From Pseudomonadota bacterium (lineage in GTDB: Bacteria; Pseudomonadota; Alphaproteobacteria; Caulobacterales; Caulobacteraceae): DNA of 64,000 nt. Under the pieces are notes generated by a model. That model saw nothing but the letters and a program-made list of their open reading frames with translations. It searched no databases and was not told where the DNA came from. Made by a program: the position numbers and the translations under genes. Positions within the stretch are counted from its first letter, which is position 1. The number at the start of each line of letters is the position of its first letter. The stretch is taken from contig JAIUNU010000003.1 of NCBI GenBank assembly GCA_020161365.1, positions 1-64,000 of the forward strand. The letters are read 5' to 3'. Of this stretch, positions 18,025-24,864 are shown one piece after another.

Positions 18025-18951
18025 CTAGTAGACGACGCCGCCGACGCCGCCATCCAGGCTGAAGCTGGTCGACAGCGACTGGCGTTCCTGCACCGTTTCC
18101 TCGCGGTAGGCGGTGTAGGTCTCGGTGGTCAGCATGCTCAGGATCTTCACGCCGGCGCCAAAGCGGCGCAGCAGCGAGCGCTCGTTACAGTCGCGCGCGG
18201 GCAATTGCGGACGGCATGACACCGTGGCCTGCCCCGCACCAGCGCCACGCGCATAGTAAAGCGCCTCGTTCTTGCGGCAGATGAAGGTCTGGCCGGGCGC
18301 CCCGGTGGAGATGTCGATCTGTCCGGCGTACTCGGCGATCACGTACTGCAAGCGTGCGCCCGCGATGCAGCGATAGAGCTCGCCGTCATAGGCGTCGTCG
18401 ATGTCGCGGTCGGGGGTCACCTGCGAGGCCGGATGCGGCACGTCGCGGTCGTCCAGGCAGACCGCGCGAACGATGACCCTGCGCGTGCGGGTGCGCGTGG
18501 CCTCATAGGCCTGGCGCCGGCGGACCTCGCCGCCCTCGACGTTCAGACCCTGGATGTACCCGGTGGTCATCGGCCCCGAATAGTAGCCGCCGTGCCCGCC
18601 GCCACCGTAGTAATTGACGACTCCGCCGGCGGTCGAACCGGCGCCGGACGAGGAGCCGGAGGTCGCGCCCGCGTTGGCGACGGCCGAGGCGTTCGTGGTG
18701 GCGTTGACGATCACCGTCGAGCCGATGTTCACGTTGACGCCTGGAATGTTGACGTTGTGGCCACCGCCGCAGCAGCCGGTCGGCGGCGCGGGGGGCTTCG
18801 GCGGCGGCGGCGGCGGCTTGCAGCACGTCGGCGGGGGCGGCGGGCAGGCGTTGGTGCAGCCGGCATAGGCCGCTCCGCCCAACAGCAGGCCGCCCAGCAT
18901 CGCCCCGAGGGCGATCGTCCATGCGCGCGCGTTCAGTTTCAGCGCCTTCAT
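18025..18951 (-). CDS. exported Cys/Pro-rich protein of unknown function
   Basis: A 308-residue protein with signal peptide (cleavage near GAAYAG). The mature N-terminus is unusual: CTNAC, then poly-Pro runs broken by TCCK and GCC, then a GGGHNVNIPGVNVNIGSTVIVNA segment and a Ser/Gly/Ala tract with YYGGGGHGGYY. The C-terminal 150 residues look folded and have more cysteines (VCLDD, YRCIAG, FICRKN, VSCRPQ, DCNERS), suggesting disulfides. The Asn/Val alternation recalls HfaA. GAAGGG precedes the chosen ATG; an upstream frame would run over the next promoter region. Function unknown; a cell-surface role is likely. Confidence 0.72.
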   Translation of the reverse strand: MKALKLNARAWTIALGAMLGGLLLGGAAYAGCTNACPPPPPTCCKPPPPPPKPPAPPTGCCGGGHNVNIPGVNVNIGSTVIVNATTNASAVANAGATSGSSSGAGSTAGGVVNYYGGGGHGGYYSGPMTTGYIQGLNVEGGEVRRRQAYEATRTRTRRVIVRAVCLDDRDVPHPASQVTPDRDIDDAYDGELYRCIAGARLQYVIAEYAGQIDISTGAPGQTFICRKNEALYYARGAGAGQATVSCRPQLPARDCNERSLLRRFGAGVKILSMLTTETYTAYREETVQERQSLSTSFSLDGGVGGVVY

Positions 18952-19126
18952 CCGGCGTTTCCCTTCACCTCGGGTCGTACCGCTTCCGGTTAAGCAAGAA
19001 TCGGGCCGAGGGCGGCCGCCCGCCTGGATTTGCGCCAGAATGGGACGGTCGAGCCCTTGGCCCGGTTCTCCCAGCAAGCCCTGTGCGGTCGAAAACAGCC
19101 GCGGAAGGACCCGCCAGGGGACGACG

Positions 19127-19672
19127 ATGTTCCATCCAAGCACGGAACGGTTGATAGACTATTGGCGCGACAAGAAGGGTGAATCCGCCCTGCCCCGCCG
19201 CGCCGACATCAATCCGGGCGATTTCCTGGAGTTGCTGCCCCAGGTGTTCGTGCTGGGGCGCGACGGCGGCAGGCTGCCCTTCCGTCTCGCGGGCGGCTTC
19301 GTGTCCGACCTCCATGCGCGGGACCTGCGCGGCCAGGACGCCCTGTCGCTGTGGGCCTTGGCTCATCGCTTGGAGCTGAAAAGCGCGCTGGATGTCGCCC
19401 GCAAGCGCCGCACTCCAGTGGTCGTCACCGCCGACATCCGCGCGCACGGCGTTCCCTCGGTCGGCATGGAAGTGCTGTTCGCGCCGCTGCAAGGCGCCAA
19501 CGGCGAAACTGACCGCTTCCTGGGCCTCTATCAGCCGATCGCAATGATGGCCCGCCTGATGGGCCGACCGGCCTATGAACTGGGCCTGCGCGAGATCAAG
19601 CCGCTCGGCGAAGGCAACCAGGACATGCCGCGTCTGCGTCTGGCCACGCTGGACGGTCGCCGGATCGCCTAG
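19127..19672 (+). CDS. PAS-domain protein (PAS_5 / DUF1457 type)
   Basis: A 181-residue soluble protein made of one PAS_5-like domain: STERLIDYWRDKKGESALPRRADINPGDFLELLPQVFVL at the start is the family signature. No output domain is attached. Single-domain PAS proteins of this kind occur in Caulobacter and relatives and some influence the cell cycle; this one is not identified further. AGGGGACG precedes the ATG. It is divergent from the Cys/Pro-rich gene (175-bp gap) and its stop overlaps the convergent aldo/keto reductase stop by 4 nt. Confidence 0.85.
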   Translation: MFHPSTERLIDYWRDKKGESALPRRADINPGDFLELLPQVFVLGRDGGRLPFRLAGGFVSDLHARDLRGQDALSLWALAHRLELKSALDVARKRRTPVVVTADIRAHGVPSVGMEVLFAPLQGANGETDRFLGLYQPIAMMARLMGRPAYELGLREIKPLGEGNQDMPRLRLATLDGRRIA

Positions 19673-20613
19673 CGACCCGCCTGATCAAGCGTGGCCCGGA
19701 CGTCGTCGGGCAAATCTAGCCGGGCAGCGCCCATAAGGTCTTCGAGCTGTTCGATCGACGTGGCGCTCGCGATCGGCGCTGTGATCGACGGATGGCCCAT
19801 AATCCAGGCCAGCGCGACCTGAGCCTGCGACGCCCCGACCGCCACGGCGGCCTTGTCGAGGGCCGACAGCACCGTCCGCCCTCTGTCGTTCCAATAGTCG
19901 CGCAGGATGGTCCGACCTCGGGCCCGGCCCTCCAAGTCGGCCTCGCTGCGATATTTCCCGCTCAGGAAGCCCGCAGTCAATCCGTAGTAAGGAATGATTC
20001 CCAGGTCCTCGGTGCGCGCCAATTCAACGAGCGCTCCCTCGACCTGCTCGCGATCAACCAGATTGAACTTCGGCTGGATCGTCTCATATCGGGCCAAGCT
20101 CTGTGCTCGAGAAGCCTCGAGACTGGTCTTCAGGCGCGTCGGTGAGAAGTTTGAGGCTCCGACCGCGCGCACCTTGCCGGCACGCACAAGGCGATCAAAC
20201 GCGCGCAGCGTCTCCTCCTGAGACGTTTCAGCGTCGTCCTGATGGGATTGGTAGAGATCGATATAGTCAGTTTGAAGGCGGCGCAGCGAGTCCTCTACGG
20301 CCGCTTCGATGTTCGCCGCCGAGAGGCCGGGCCGTTTGGGCCACATCGCCACCTTCGTCAGGATGAGAACCCGATCGCGTTTACCCGAGGCCCCGAGCCA
20401 ACGGCCGATCACACTCTCGGATTCCCCGCCCGCGTGGCCGGGAACCCAGGCCGAATAGACATCCGCTGTGTCGATGGCGTTGAAACCGCCGTCCACGAAG
20501 GCGTCGAGCAATCGATGCGACATCGCCTCATCGGCGGTCCACCCAAAGACGTTGCCACCAAAGATCAGCGGCGCAGTCGACAGGCCCGAACGGCCCAGCG
20601 GGCGATGTCGCAT
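19669..20613 (-). CDS. aldo/keto reductase
   Basis: A 314-residue NADPH-dependent oxidoreductase with a TIM-barrel fold. The Asp and Tyr of the catalytic tetrad are in AIDTADVYS, the Lys in LILTKVAM, and the His position is in YQSHQDD. Ordering matches the AKR family of YghZ/Tas-like enzymes. It reduces aldehydes or ketones; the specific substrate is unknown. The ATG follows GTAGGAAAGG. It begins 10 nt after the GMC oxidoreductase stop on the same strand, so both are probably one operon. Confidence 0.92.
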   Translation of the reverse strand: MRHRPLGRSGLSTAPLIFGGNVFGWTADEAMSHRLLDAFVDGGFNAIDTADVYSAWVPGHAGGESESVIGRWLGASGKRDRVLILTKVAMWPKRPGLSAANIEAAVEDSLRRLQTDYIDLYQSHQDDAETSQEETLRAFDRLVRAGKVRAVGASNFSPTRLKTSLEASRAQSLARYETIQPKFNLVDREQVEGALVELARTEDLGIIPYYGLTAGFLSGKYRSEADLEGRARGRTILRDYWNDRGRTVLSALDKAAVAVGASQAQVALAWIMGHPSITAPIASATSIEQLEDLMGAARLDLPDDVRATLDQAGR

Positions 20614-20623
20614 GAAGCCTTTC

Positions 20624-22291
20624 CTACTCCGCCGCCACCGCGCGCCCGTCCTCATAGACCGGCACGTCGAGCGGCGCGGCCGGGGCCTTGCCTCGGATCA
20701 GGTCGGCGGCGCGCTCGGCGATCATGATGGTCGGGGCGTTGGTGTTGCCGCCAATCAGGGTCGGCATGACCGAAGCGTCGATCACCCGCAGTCCCTGGAC
20801 ACCCTGAACGCGGAGCTGATCGTCGACCACCGCCAGAGGGTCGCCCGCCACGCCCATGCGGCAGGTGCCGACAGGGTGGTAGATCGTCTCGGCCTTGGCC
20901 CGGATCCAGGCGTCGAGATCGGCGTCCGACTTCACGTCCGCGCCCGGCGCGTATTCGGCGTCGCGGTAGGGATCGAAGGCCGCCTGAGCGACGGTCTCGC
21001 GGGCGATGCGAACGCCCTCGCGGATCGCGCGCCGGTCCTCCTCCGTCGAAAGATAGTTGGCCAGGATGGTCGGATCGTCGAACGGATCGGCCGAGCGCAG
21101 GCCCACCTTGCCCCGGCTTTCGGGACGCAGTTGGCAGACGTGCAGGGTAAAGCCGTCCTTCTCGACCACCACCTTGCCGTGGTCCTGCATGATGGCCAGC
21201 ACGCCGTGAATCTGCAGGTCCGGACGGTCGAGATCCGGGCGTGATTTCAGGAAGGCGCCGCTTTCCAGGAACTGCTGGCGCCCCAGGCCCTTGCCGAAGA
21301 ACATGTAGTTCATGCCGACGCCCAGCTTGTTCAGCCCCTTATTGGCCGAGTAGGCGGTCTTGAGGTTCTTGGCGGTCCAGGAGACGCAGACGTCCAGGTG
21401 GTCCTGCAGGTTGGCGCCGACCCCCTTGGACTCATGCGCCACGGCGATACCATGCGGCGTCAGGTCGTCCGGCGCGCCGATGCCCGACAGCTGCAGGATC
21501 TGTGGCGATTGCACCGCGCCGGCGCTCAGCAGCACCTCGGCGTCGGCATAGGCGATCTTCTTCTCGCGCGACTTGCCGACCACGTACTCGACGCCGACGG
21601 CGCGGCGCTTCTCCAGGATGATCCGCGTGGTGCGGGCCTCGGTCACGCAGGTGAGGTTCGGACGCGACAGGGCCTCGGACAGATAGGCCATGGCCGCGCT
21701 CCAGCGCTGGCCGTCGCGGATGGTCAGGTCGTAGGGGCCAAAGCCTTCCTGCTGATAGCCATTGAAGTCCTTGGTGGTCTTGTGCCCCGCCTGGCGACCC
21801 GCCTCGATCAGCGTGCGGTAGAACGGACTGTCGGACTCGCCCTTCGACACATGCAGGGGCCCCTTGTCGCCGTGATAGGCGTCGCCGCCGGCGTGATGGG
21901 TTTCCGAGCGCTTGAAATAGGGCAAGACCTCCGAATACGACCAGCCGGTCAGACCCATCTGCCGCCACTGGTCATAGTCGCGGGCGTGACCGCGAATATA
22001 GATCATACCGTTGATGGCCGAGCTTCCGCCCAGGCCCTTGCCGCGCGGCCACCAGAGTTTGCGGTTGTCGAGGTGCGGCTCGGCTTCGGTCCAGAAGCCC
22101 CAGTTCTGCTCGCCCTTGTCCTTGATCAGCTGGCCGACGCCGGCCGGCATCTTCACCAGGATGGACTTGTTCTTGCCGCCGGCCTCCAGCAGTAGAACCT
22201 TGACGTTCGGATCCTCGGTCAGGCGCGCGGCCAGGACGCAGCCGGCGGAGCCGCCGCCGATGACGATGTAATCAAAGCGCTCGCTGGCCAT
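20624..22291 (-). CDS. GMC-family FAD-dependent oxidoreductase (choline/alcohol dehydrogenase type)
   Basis: A 555-residue flavoenzyme. The FAD dinucleotide motif is GGGSAGCVLA (12-21), GMC signature 1 is in GKGLGGSSAINGMIYIRGH, and signature 2 is GAVQSPQILQLSGIG. The catalytic His is in IYHPVGTCRMG and the closing NTNAPTIMIAERAADLI is conserved. Such enzymes oxidize choline or primary alcohols to aldehydes; no betaine aldehyde dehydrogenase or BetI is nearby, so an alcohol dehydrogenase role (AlkJ-like) is as likely. The downstream aldo/keto reductase may handle the aldehyde product. Confidence 0.93.
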   Translation of the reverse strand: MASERFDYIVIGGGSAGCVLAARLTEDPNVKVLLLEAGGKNKSILVKMPAGVGQLIKDKGEQNWGFWTEAEPHLDNRKLWWPRGKGLGGSSAINGMIYIRGHARDYDQWRQMGLTGWSYSEVLPYFKRSETHHAGGDAYHGDKGPLHVSKGESDSPFYRTLIEAGRQAGHKTTKDFNGYQQEGFGPYDLTIRDGQRWSAAMAYLSEALSRPNLTCVTEARTTRIILEKRRAVGVEYVVGKSREKKIAYADAEVLLSAGAVQSPQILQLSGIGAPDDLTPHGIAVAHESKGVGANLQDHLDVCVSWTAKNLKTAYSANKGLNKLGVGMNYMFFGKGLGRQQFLESGAFLKSRPDLDRPDLQIHGVLAIMQDHGKVVVEKDGFTLHVCQLRPESRGKVGLRSADPFDDPTILANYLSTEEDRRAIREGVRIARETVAQAAFDPYRDAEYAPGADVKSDADLDAWIRAKAETIYHPVGTCRMGVAGDPLAVVDDQLRVQGVQGLRVIDASVMPTLIGGNTNAPTIMIAERAADLIRGKAPAAPLDVPVYEDGRAVAAE

Positions 22292-22424
22292 GGCCCCGAC
22301 GCCCTCCCTGGAAGGTTATCATTGTTAAGGCAGAGATTGGTCTGGCTTTGAGCCGTGCGCAAGGCGCTTGAAGATCACACGACGCCAACGGGGCGAGTTT
22401 CGATTTCCCCGCAACCTGAAATCC

Positions 22425-22443
22425 TGTATATACTACCTATACA
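22425..22443. promoter_or_regulatory. inverted repeat TGTATA-N7-TATACA upstream of the GMC gene
   Basis: 6-bp arms in an A/T-rich island, 133 nt upstream of the GMC start (minus strand). It is a possible repressor operator. No regulator gene is adjacent. The rest of the 22292-22551 gap shows no gene. Confidence 0.3.
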
Positions 22444-22551
22444 CGAAATGTGGATCAACACAGCTATTCTGTCTTAGCGCGGTAGATCGCGGCGGAAGCT
22501 GGATCCGCCGTGAAACGTTCTTCGCGCGCGCACGTGTCCCGCGCGAGGAGC

Positions 22552-22592
22552 GGGAGCGCCGCCCCGCCCCCCCAACTGCGGGCGGCGCTCCC
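22552..22592 (-). terminator. hairpin after the gamma-carbonic anhydrase-like gene
   Basis: 13-bp perfect stem GGGAGCGCCGCCC / GGGCGGCGCTCCC with a 15-nt loop, 23 nt after the stop. No T run follows, so it may be an RNA 3'-end stabilizer or a weak terminator. Confidence 0.5.
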
Positions 22593-22614
22593 AACATCCG
22601 TTCGGGTCCAACGT

Positions 22615-23148
22615 CTATTCGGCCACGACCGTAAGATCGCGCGCGTAGCGTTTCCAGTTCTCGACATAGTGCAGAGCCGAGGCCTGCAGGATCATGGCGT
22701 GCTGCTCGCCGATCTCGCGGACCACCTTGCCGGGCGCGCCCATCACCATCGAATTGTCCGGAATTTCCTTGCCTTCGGTGATCAAGGCGCCCGCGCCGAT
22801 CAGGCAGTTCTTCCCGATCTTGGCCCCATTCAGGACAATCGAGCCGATGCCGATCAGCGAGCCGTCACCGATCGTGCAGCCGTGCAGCATCACCATGTGA
22901 CCGATGGTGACGTTCGCGCCAATGGTCAACGGAACACCAAGATCAGTGTGGAGCACCGAGCCGTCCTGAACGTTGCTGTTCTCGCCGATCGTAATGGGAT
23001 CGTTGTCTCCCCGCGCGATCGCGCCCCACCAAATACTGGCGTTCTTCTTGAGAATCACGTTCCCCATCACGCTCGCGGTCGGGGCGATCCAGTATTCGCC
23101 TGGCGCGGGAAGCGTCGGCGCCGTGGCGCCTAGGGAATAGACAGTCAT
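22615..23148 (-). CDS. gamma-carbonic anhydrase-like hexapeptide-repeat protein (YrdA/PaaY type)
   Basis: A 177-residue left-handed beta-helix protein. Hexapeptide repeats run from about residue 20 to 145 (for example [36 protein letters not shown]). The three zinc-ligand histidines of gamma-carbonic anhydrases correspond to the His in VLHTD and those in GHMVMLHG. Family members bind zinc or similar metals; some are active carbonic anhydrases and others are thioesterase-like or inactive. It stands alone on the minus strand. Confidence 0.9.
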   Translation of the reverse strand: MTVYSLGATAPTLPAPGEYWIAPTASVMGNVILKKNASIWWGAIARGDNDPITIGENSNVQDGSVLHTDLGVPLTIGANVTIGHMVMLHGCTIGDGSLIGIGSIVLNGAKIGKNCLIGAGALITEGKEIPDNSMVMGAPGKVVREIGEQHAMILQASALHYVENWKRYARDLTVVAE

Positions 23149-23233
23149 CCGTATGCCTCGTTTTCTTGCGCGCGATTTTCAGGTTAACGCCCCGGAAACC
23201 ATGATGCGCCATTGTAGTTGGGCGATTCGAGAG

Positions 23234-23259
23234 GGAACATTCCTCAAGCGGGAATCATT
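23234..23259 (+). promoter_or_regulatory. possible EcfG/SigT-type promoter (GGAAC-N17-CATT)
   Basis: GGAAC followed 17 nt later by CATT resembles the general-stress ECF promoter of alphaproteobacteria (GGAAC-N16/17-CGTT), with one mismatch. It points at a non-coding stretch ending in a strong terminator. Confidence 0.35.
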
Positions 23260-23265
23260 TTCCTT

Positions 23266-23465
23266 TCGTAACGGGTCCGAGGACAAGCGCCTCGTATCCG
23301 CCCGCTGACGAAGACGAGGTGTGGCTCTTGGCGTTTCGGCGTACAGCACCGTCTCCAGGGACTTCTCCCTGCGGAAGCGTTCCCGAGCCGTCCCGCCGCG
23401 CACGCGACTTCGTGACAACCCAGCTCACCGCCAAGGACGACGCCTCAAGGCCTCGTCCTTTTTTC
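23266..23465 (+). ncRNA. candidate small RNA upstream of phoH
   Basis: About 200 nt with no plausible coding frame lie between a promoter-like element and a strong intrinsic terminator, before phoH has its own ribosome site. The stretch contains a tight hairpin CAGGGA-CTTC-TCCCTG near the middle. It does not look like tmRNA, SRP RNA or RNase P RNA. The 5' end is a guess from the promoter position. Confidence 0.35.
23433..23465 (+). terminator. intrinsic terminator before phoH
   Basis: Stem AAGGACGA / TCGTCCTT extended by GCCT / AGGC, with loop CA and six T residues. This is a textbook rho-independent terminator, yet no protein gene on this strand precedes it within about 5 kb except across minus-strand genes. 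Confidence 0.85.
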
Positions 23466-23485
23466 ATGTCTGAATGGAGGCTTTG

Positions 23486-24265
23486 ATGACCAAGCGAGCC
23501 CTGAAGCGGATGGCGCGCGAAGGCGTGCAGGAGACCGGCCAATATGACGACGCCAAGGTGCGTCGCCTGCCGGTCGATCACCGCGGCGGCTGGTCACCTC
23601 TGCCTGCCGAGGGAGGCGCGAGAGGGGATAGTCGGGACCAGAGCTACCTAAAAACGATAAAACCGAAATCGCCCGGCCAGGCGCAGCTGATGGAAGCTAT
23701 CGACGAGAAGAACCTCGTCATGGCCCTGGGCCCGGCGGGCACCGGCAAGACCTACATCGCCATCTCCAAGGCCGTAGAGGCGCTGGAAGCCGGCCGCGTC
23801 AGCCGCATCGTGCTCTCGCGCCCCGCCGTCGAAGCCGGCGAGTCGATCGGCTATCTGCCAGGCGACATGGAGGACAAGCTGGCCCCCTATCTGCGCCCGC
23901 TCTACGACGCTCTCACCGACCGCCTGTCGGTCAAGCGCATGCGGGCCCTGATGGCCGAGGGCGCCATCGAGATCGCGCCGGTCGGCTTTATGCGCGGCCG
24001 CACCCTCAACAATGCCTTCGTGGTGATCGACGAGGCTCAGAACTGCACCTACATGCAGCTGAAAATGCTGCTGACCCGCCTGGGCTGGCACTCGACCATG
24101 GTGGTCACCGGCGACCCGAACCAGTCCGACCTGCTGCCCGGCATCTCAGGCCTGGCCGAGGTGGCCGCCAAGTTCGACGCGGTCTCCAACATCGCCGTCG
24201 TCCGCCTCGCCGATCGCGACATCGTCCGCCACCCGCTGGTGGCCGAGATGCTCGGGGTGCTCTAG
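23486..24265 (+). CDS. phoH: PhoH-family ATPase
   Basis: A 259-residue P-loop protein. Walker A is GPAGTGKT (near residue 80), Walker B is VVIDEAQN, and TGDPNQSDLL is the conserved sensor region, as in PhoH/PhoH2 ATPases with a helicase-like RecA fold. The first 60 residues are basic and variable (MTKRALKRMAREGVQ). No PIN or KH domain is fused, so it is the short PhoH type. GGAGG lies 5 nt before the chosen ATG; another ATG overlaps that site. It stands alone, downstream of an intrinsic terminator. Confidence 0.92.
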   Translation: MTKRALKRMAREGVQETGQYDDAKVRRLPVDHRGGWSPLPAEGGARGDSRDQSYLKTIKPKSPGQAQLMEAIDEKNLVMALGPAGTGKTYIAISKAVEALEAGRVSRIVLSRPAVEAGESIGYLPGDMEDKLAPYLRPLYDALTDRLSVKRMRALMAEGAIEIAPVGFMRGRTLNNAFVVIDEAQNCTYMQLKMLLTRLGWHSTMVVTGDPNQSDLLPGISGLAEVAAKFDAVSNIAVVRLADRDIVRHPLVAEMLGVL

Positions 24266-24285
24266 GCCTCAAAGACAAGAAGCGG

Positions 24286-24316
24286 AGGCCGCCTCATCTT
24301 GGGATTGAGGCGGCCT
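24286..24316 (+). terminator. hairpin after phoH
   Basis: 11-bp perfect stem AGGCCGCCTCA / TGAGGCGGCCT with a 9-nt loop, 20 nt after the stop. The T run is weak (TTCGCGTGTTT). Confidence 0.6.
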
Positions 24317-24386
24317 TCGCGTGTTTGAGCTTTACATCGCCGAAAGGTTGAGAAACTCTTCCAAGACACTAATTGGAGGATAGGGT

Positions 24387-24755
24387 ATGTTTAACGGCAA
24401 GATGATCATGGCCGGGCTCGCCCTCGGTCTTTGTGCGGTTTCGGCCGCTTCGGCGCAGCAGCAGCCGCCGCCGTCGCCAGCGCCGAACCAGGCAACCCCC
24501 AATCCTACGATCTTCCTTGCGCCTGGCCCGACTCCGTTTCGGAGCTTGGAGGTCGACGCTTGGCGCCACGTTCAAACGATCCGCGCTCAGGTGAAGGCCC
24601 AGACCACACCTGACCAATGGCGACGCGCTCAGCAGGCCGCCAGCTTGATCAACGCCAACCAGTGCGTCAACGCCTACAAGCTGGCCGTGATCGAACAGGA
24701 CGAGCAGCTGGCGAACTCGGTAAAAATGACCTGCGCCGGGCGCACACGCGGCTAG
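24387..24755 (+). CDS. small exported protein of unknown function
   Basis: A 122-residue protein with a signal peptide (MFNGKMIMAGLALGLCAVSAASA) and a Pro/Gln-rich mature start (QQQPPPSPAPNQ). The C-terminal 70 residues are helical, with two cysteines (NQCVNAYK and MTCAGR) that could form a disulfide. TTGGAGGATAGG precedes the ATG closely. It is likely periplasmic; no family is recognized. A terminator hairpin closes the unit. Confidence 0.7.
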   Translation: MFNGKMIMAGLALGLCAVSAASAQQQPPPSPAPNQATPNPTIFLAPGPTPFRSLEVDAWRHVQTIRAQVKAQTTPDQWRRAQQAASLINANQCVNAYKLAVIEQDEQLANSVKMTCAGRTRG

Positions 24756-24817
24756 AGTTTTGCAGCGATGATCGTCACCGGACACGTGATGATCGCAAAA
24801 ATCGAGACTTGAGTTTG

Positions 24818-24858
24818 AGGCGGTCGGGCGTGCAAGGTCCGGCCGCCTTAATCTTTTC
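24818..24858 (+). terminator. intrinsic terminator abutting the OPT gene
   Basis: Stem AGGCGG-T-CGG pairs with CCG-G-CCGCCT (10 bp with one T-G pair) and is followed by TTAATCTTTTC. It ends only about 6 nt before the first ATG of the next gene. Confidence 0.7.
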
Positions 24859-24864
24859 TTGGAC

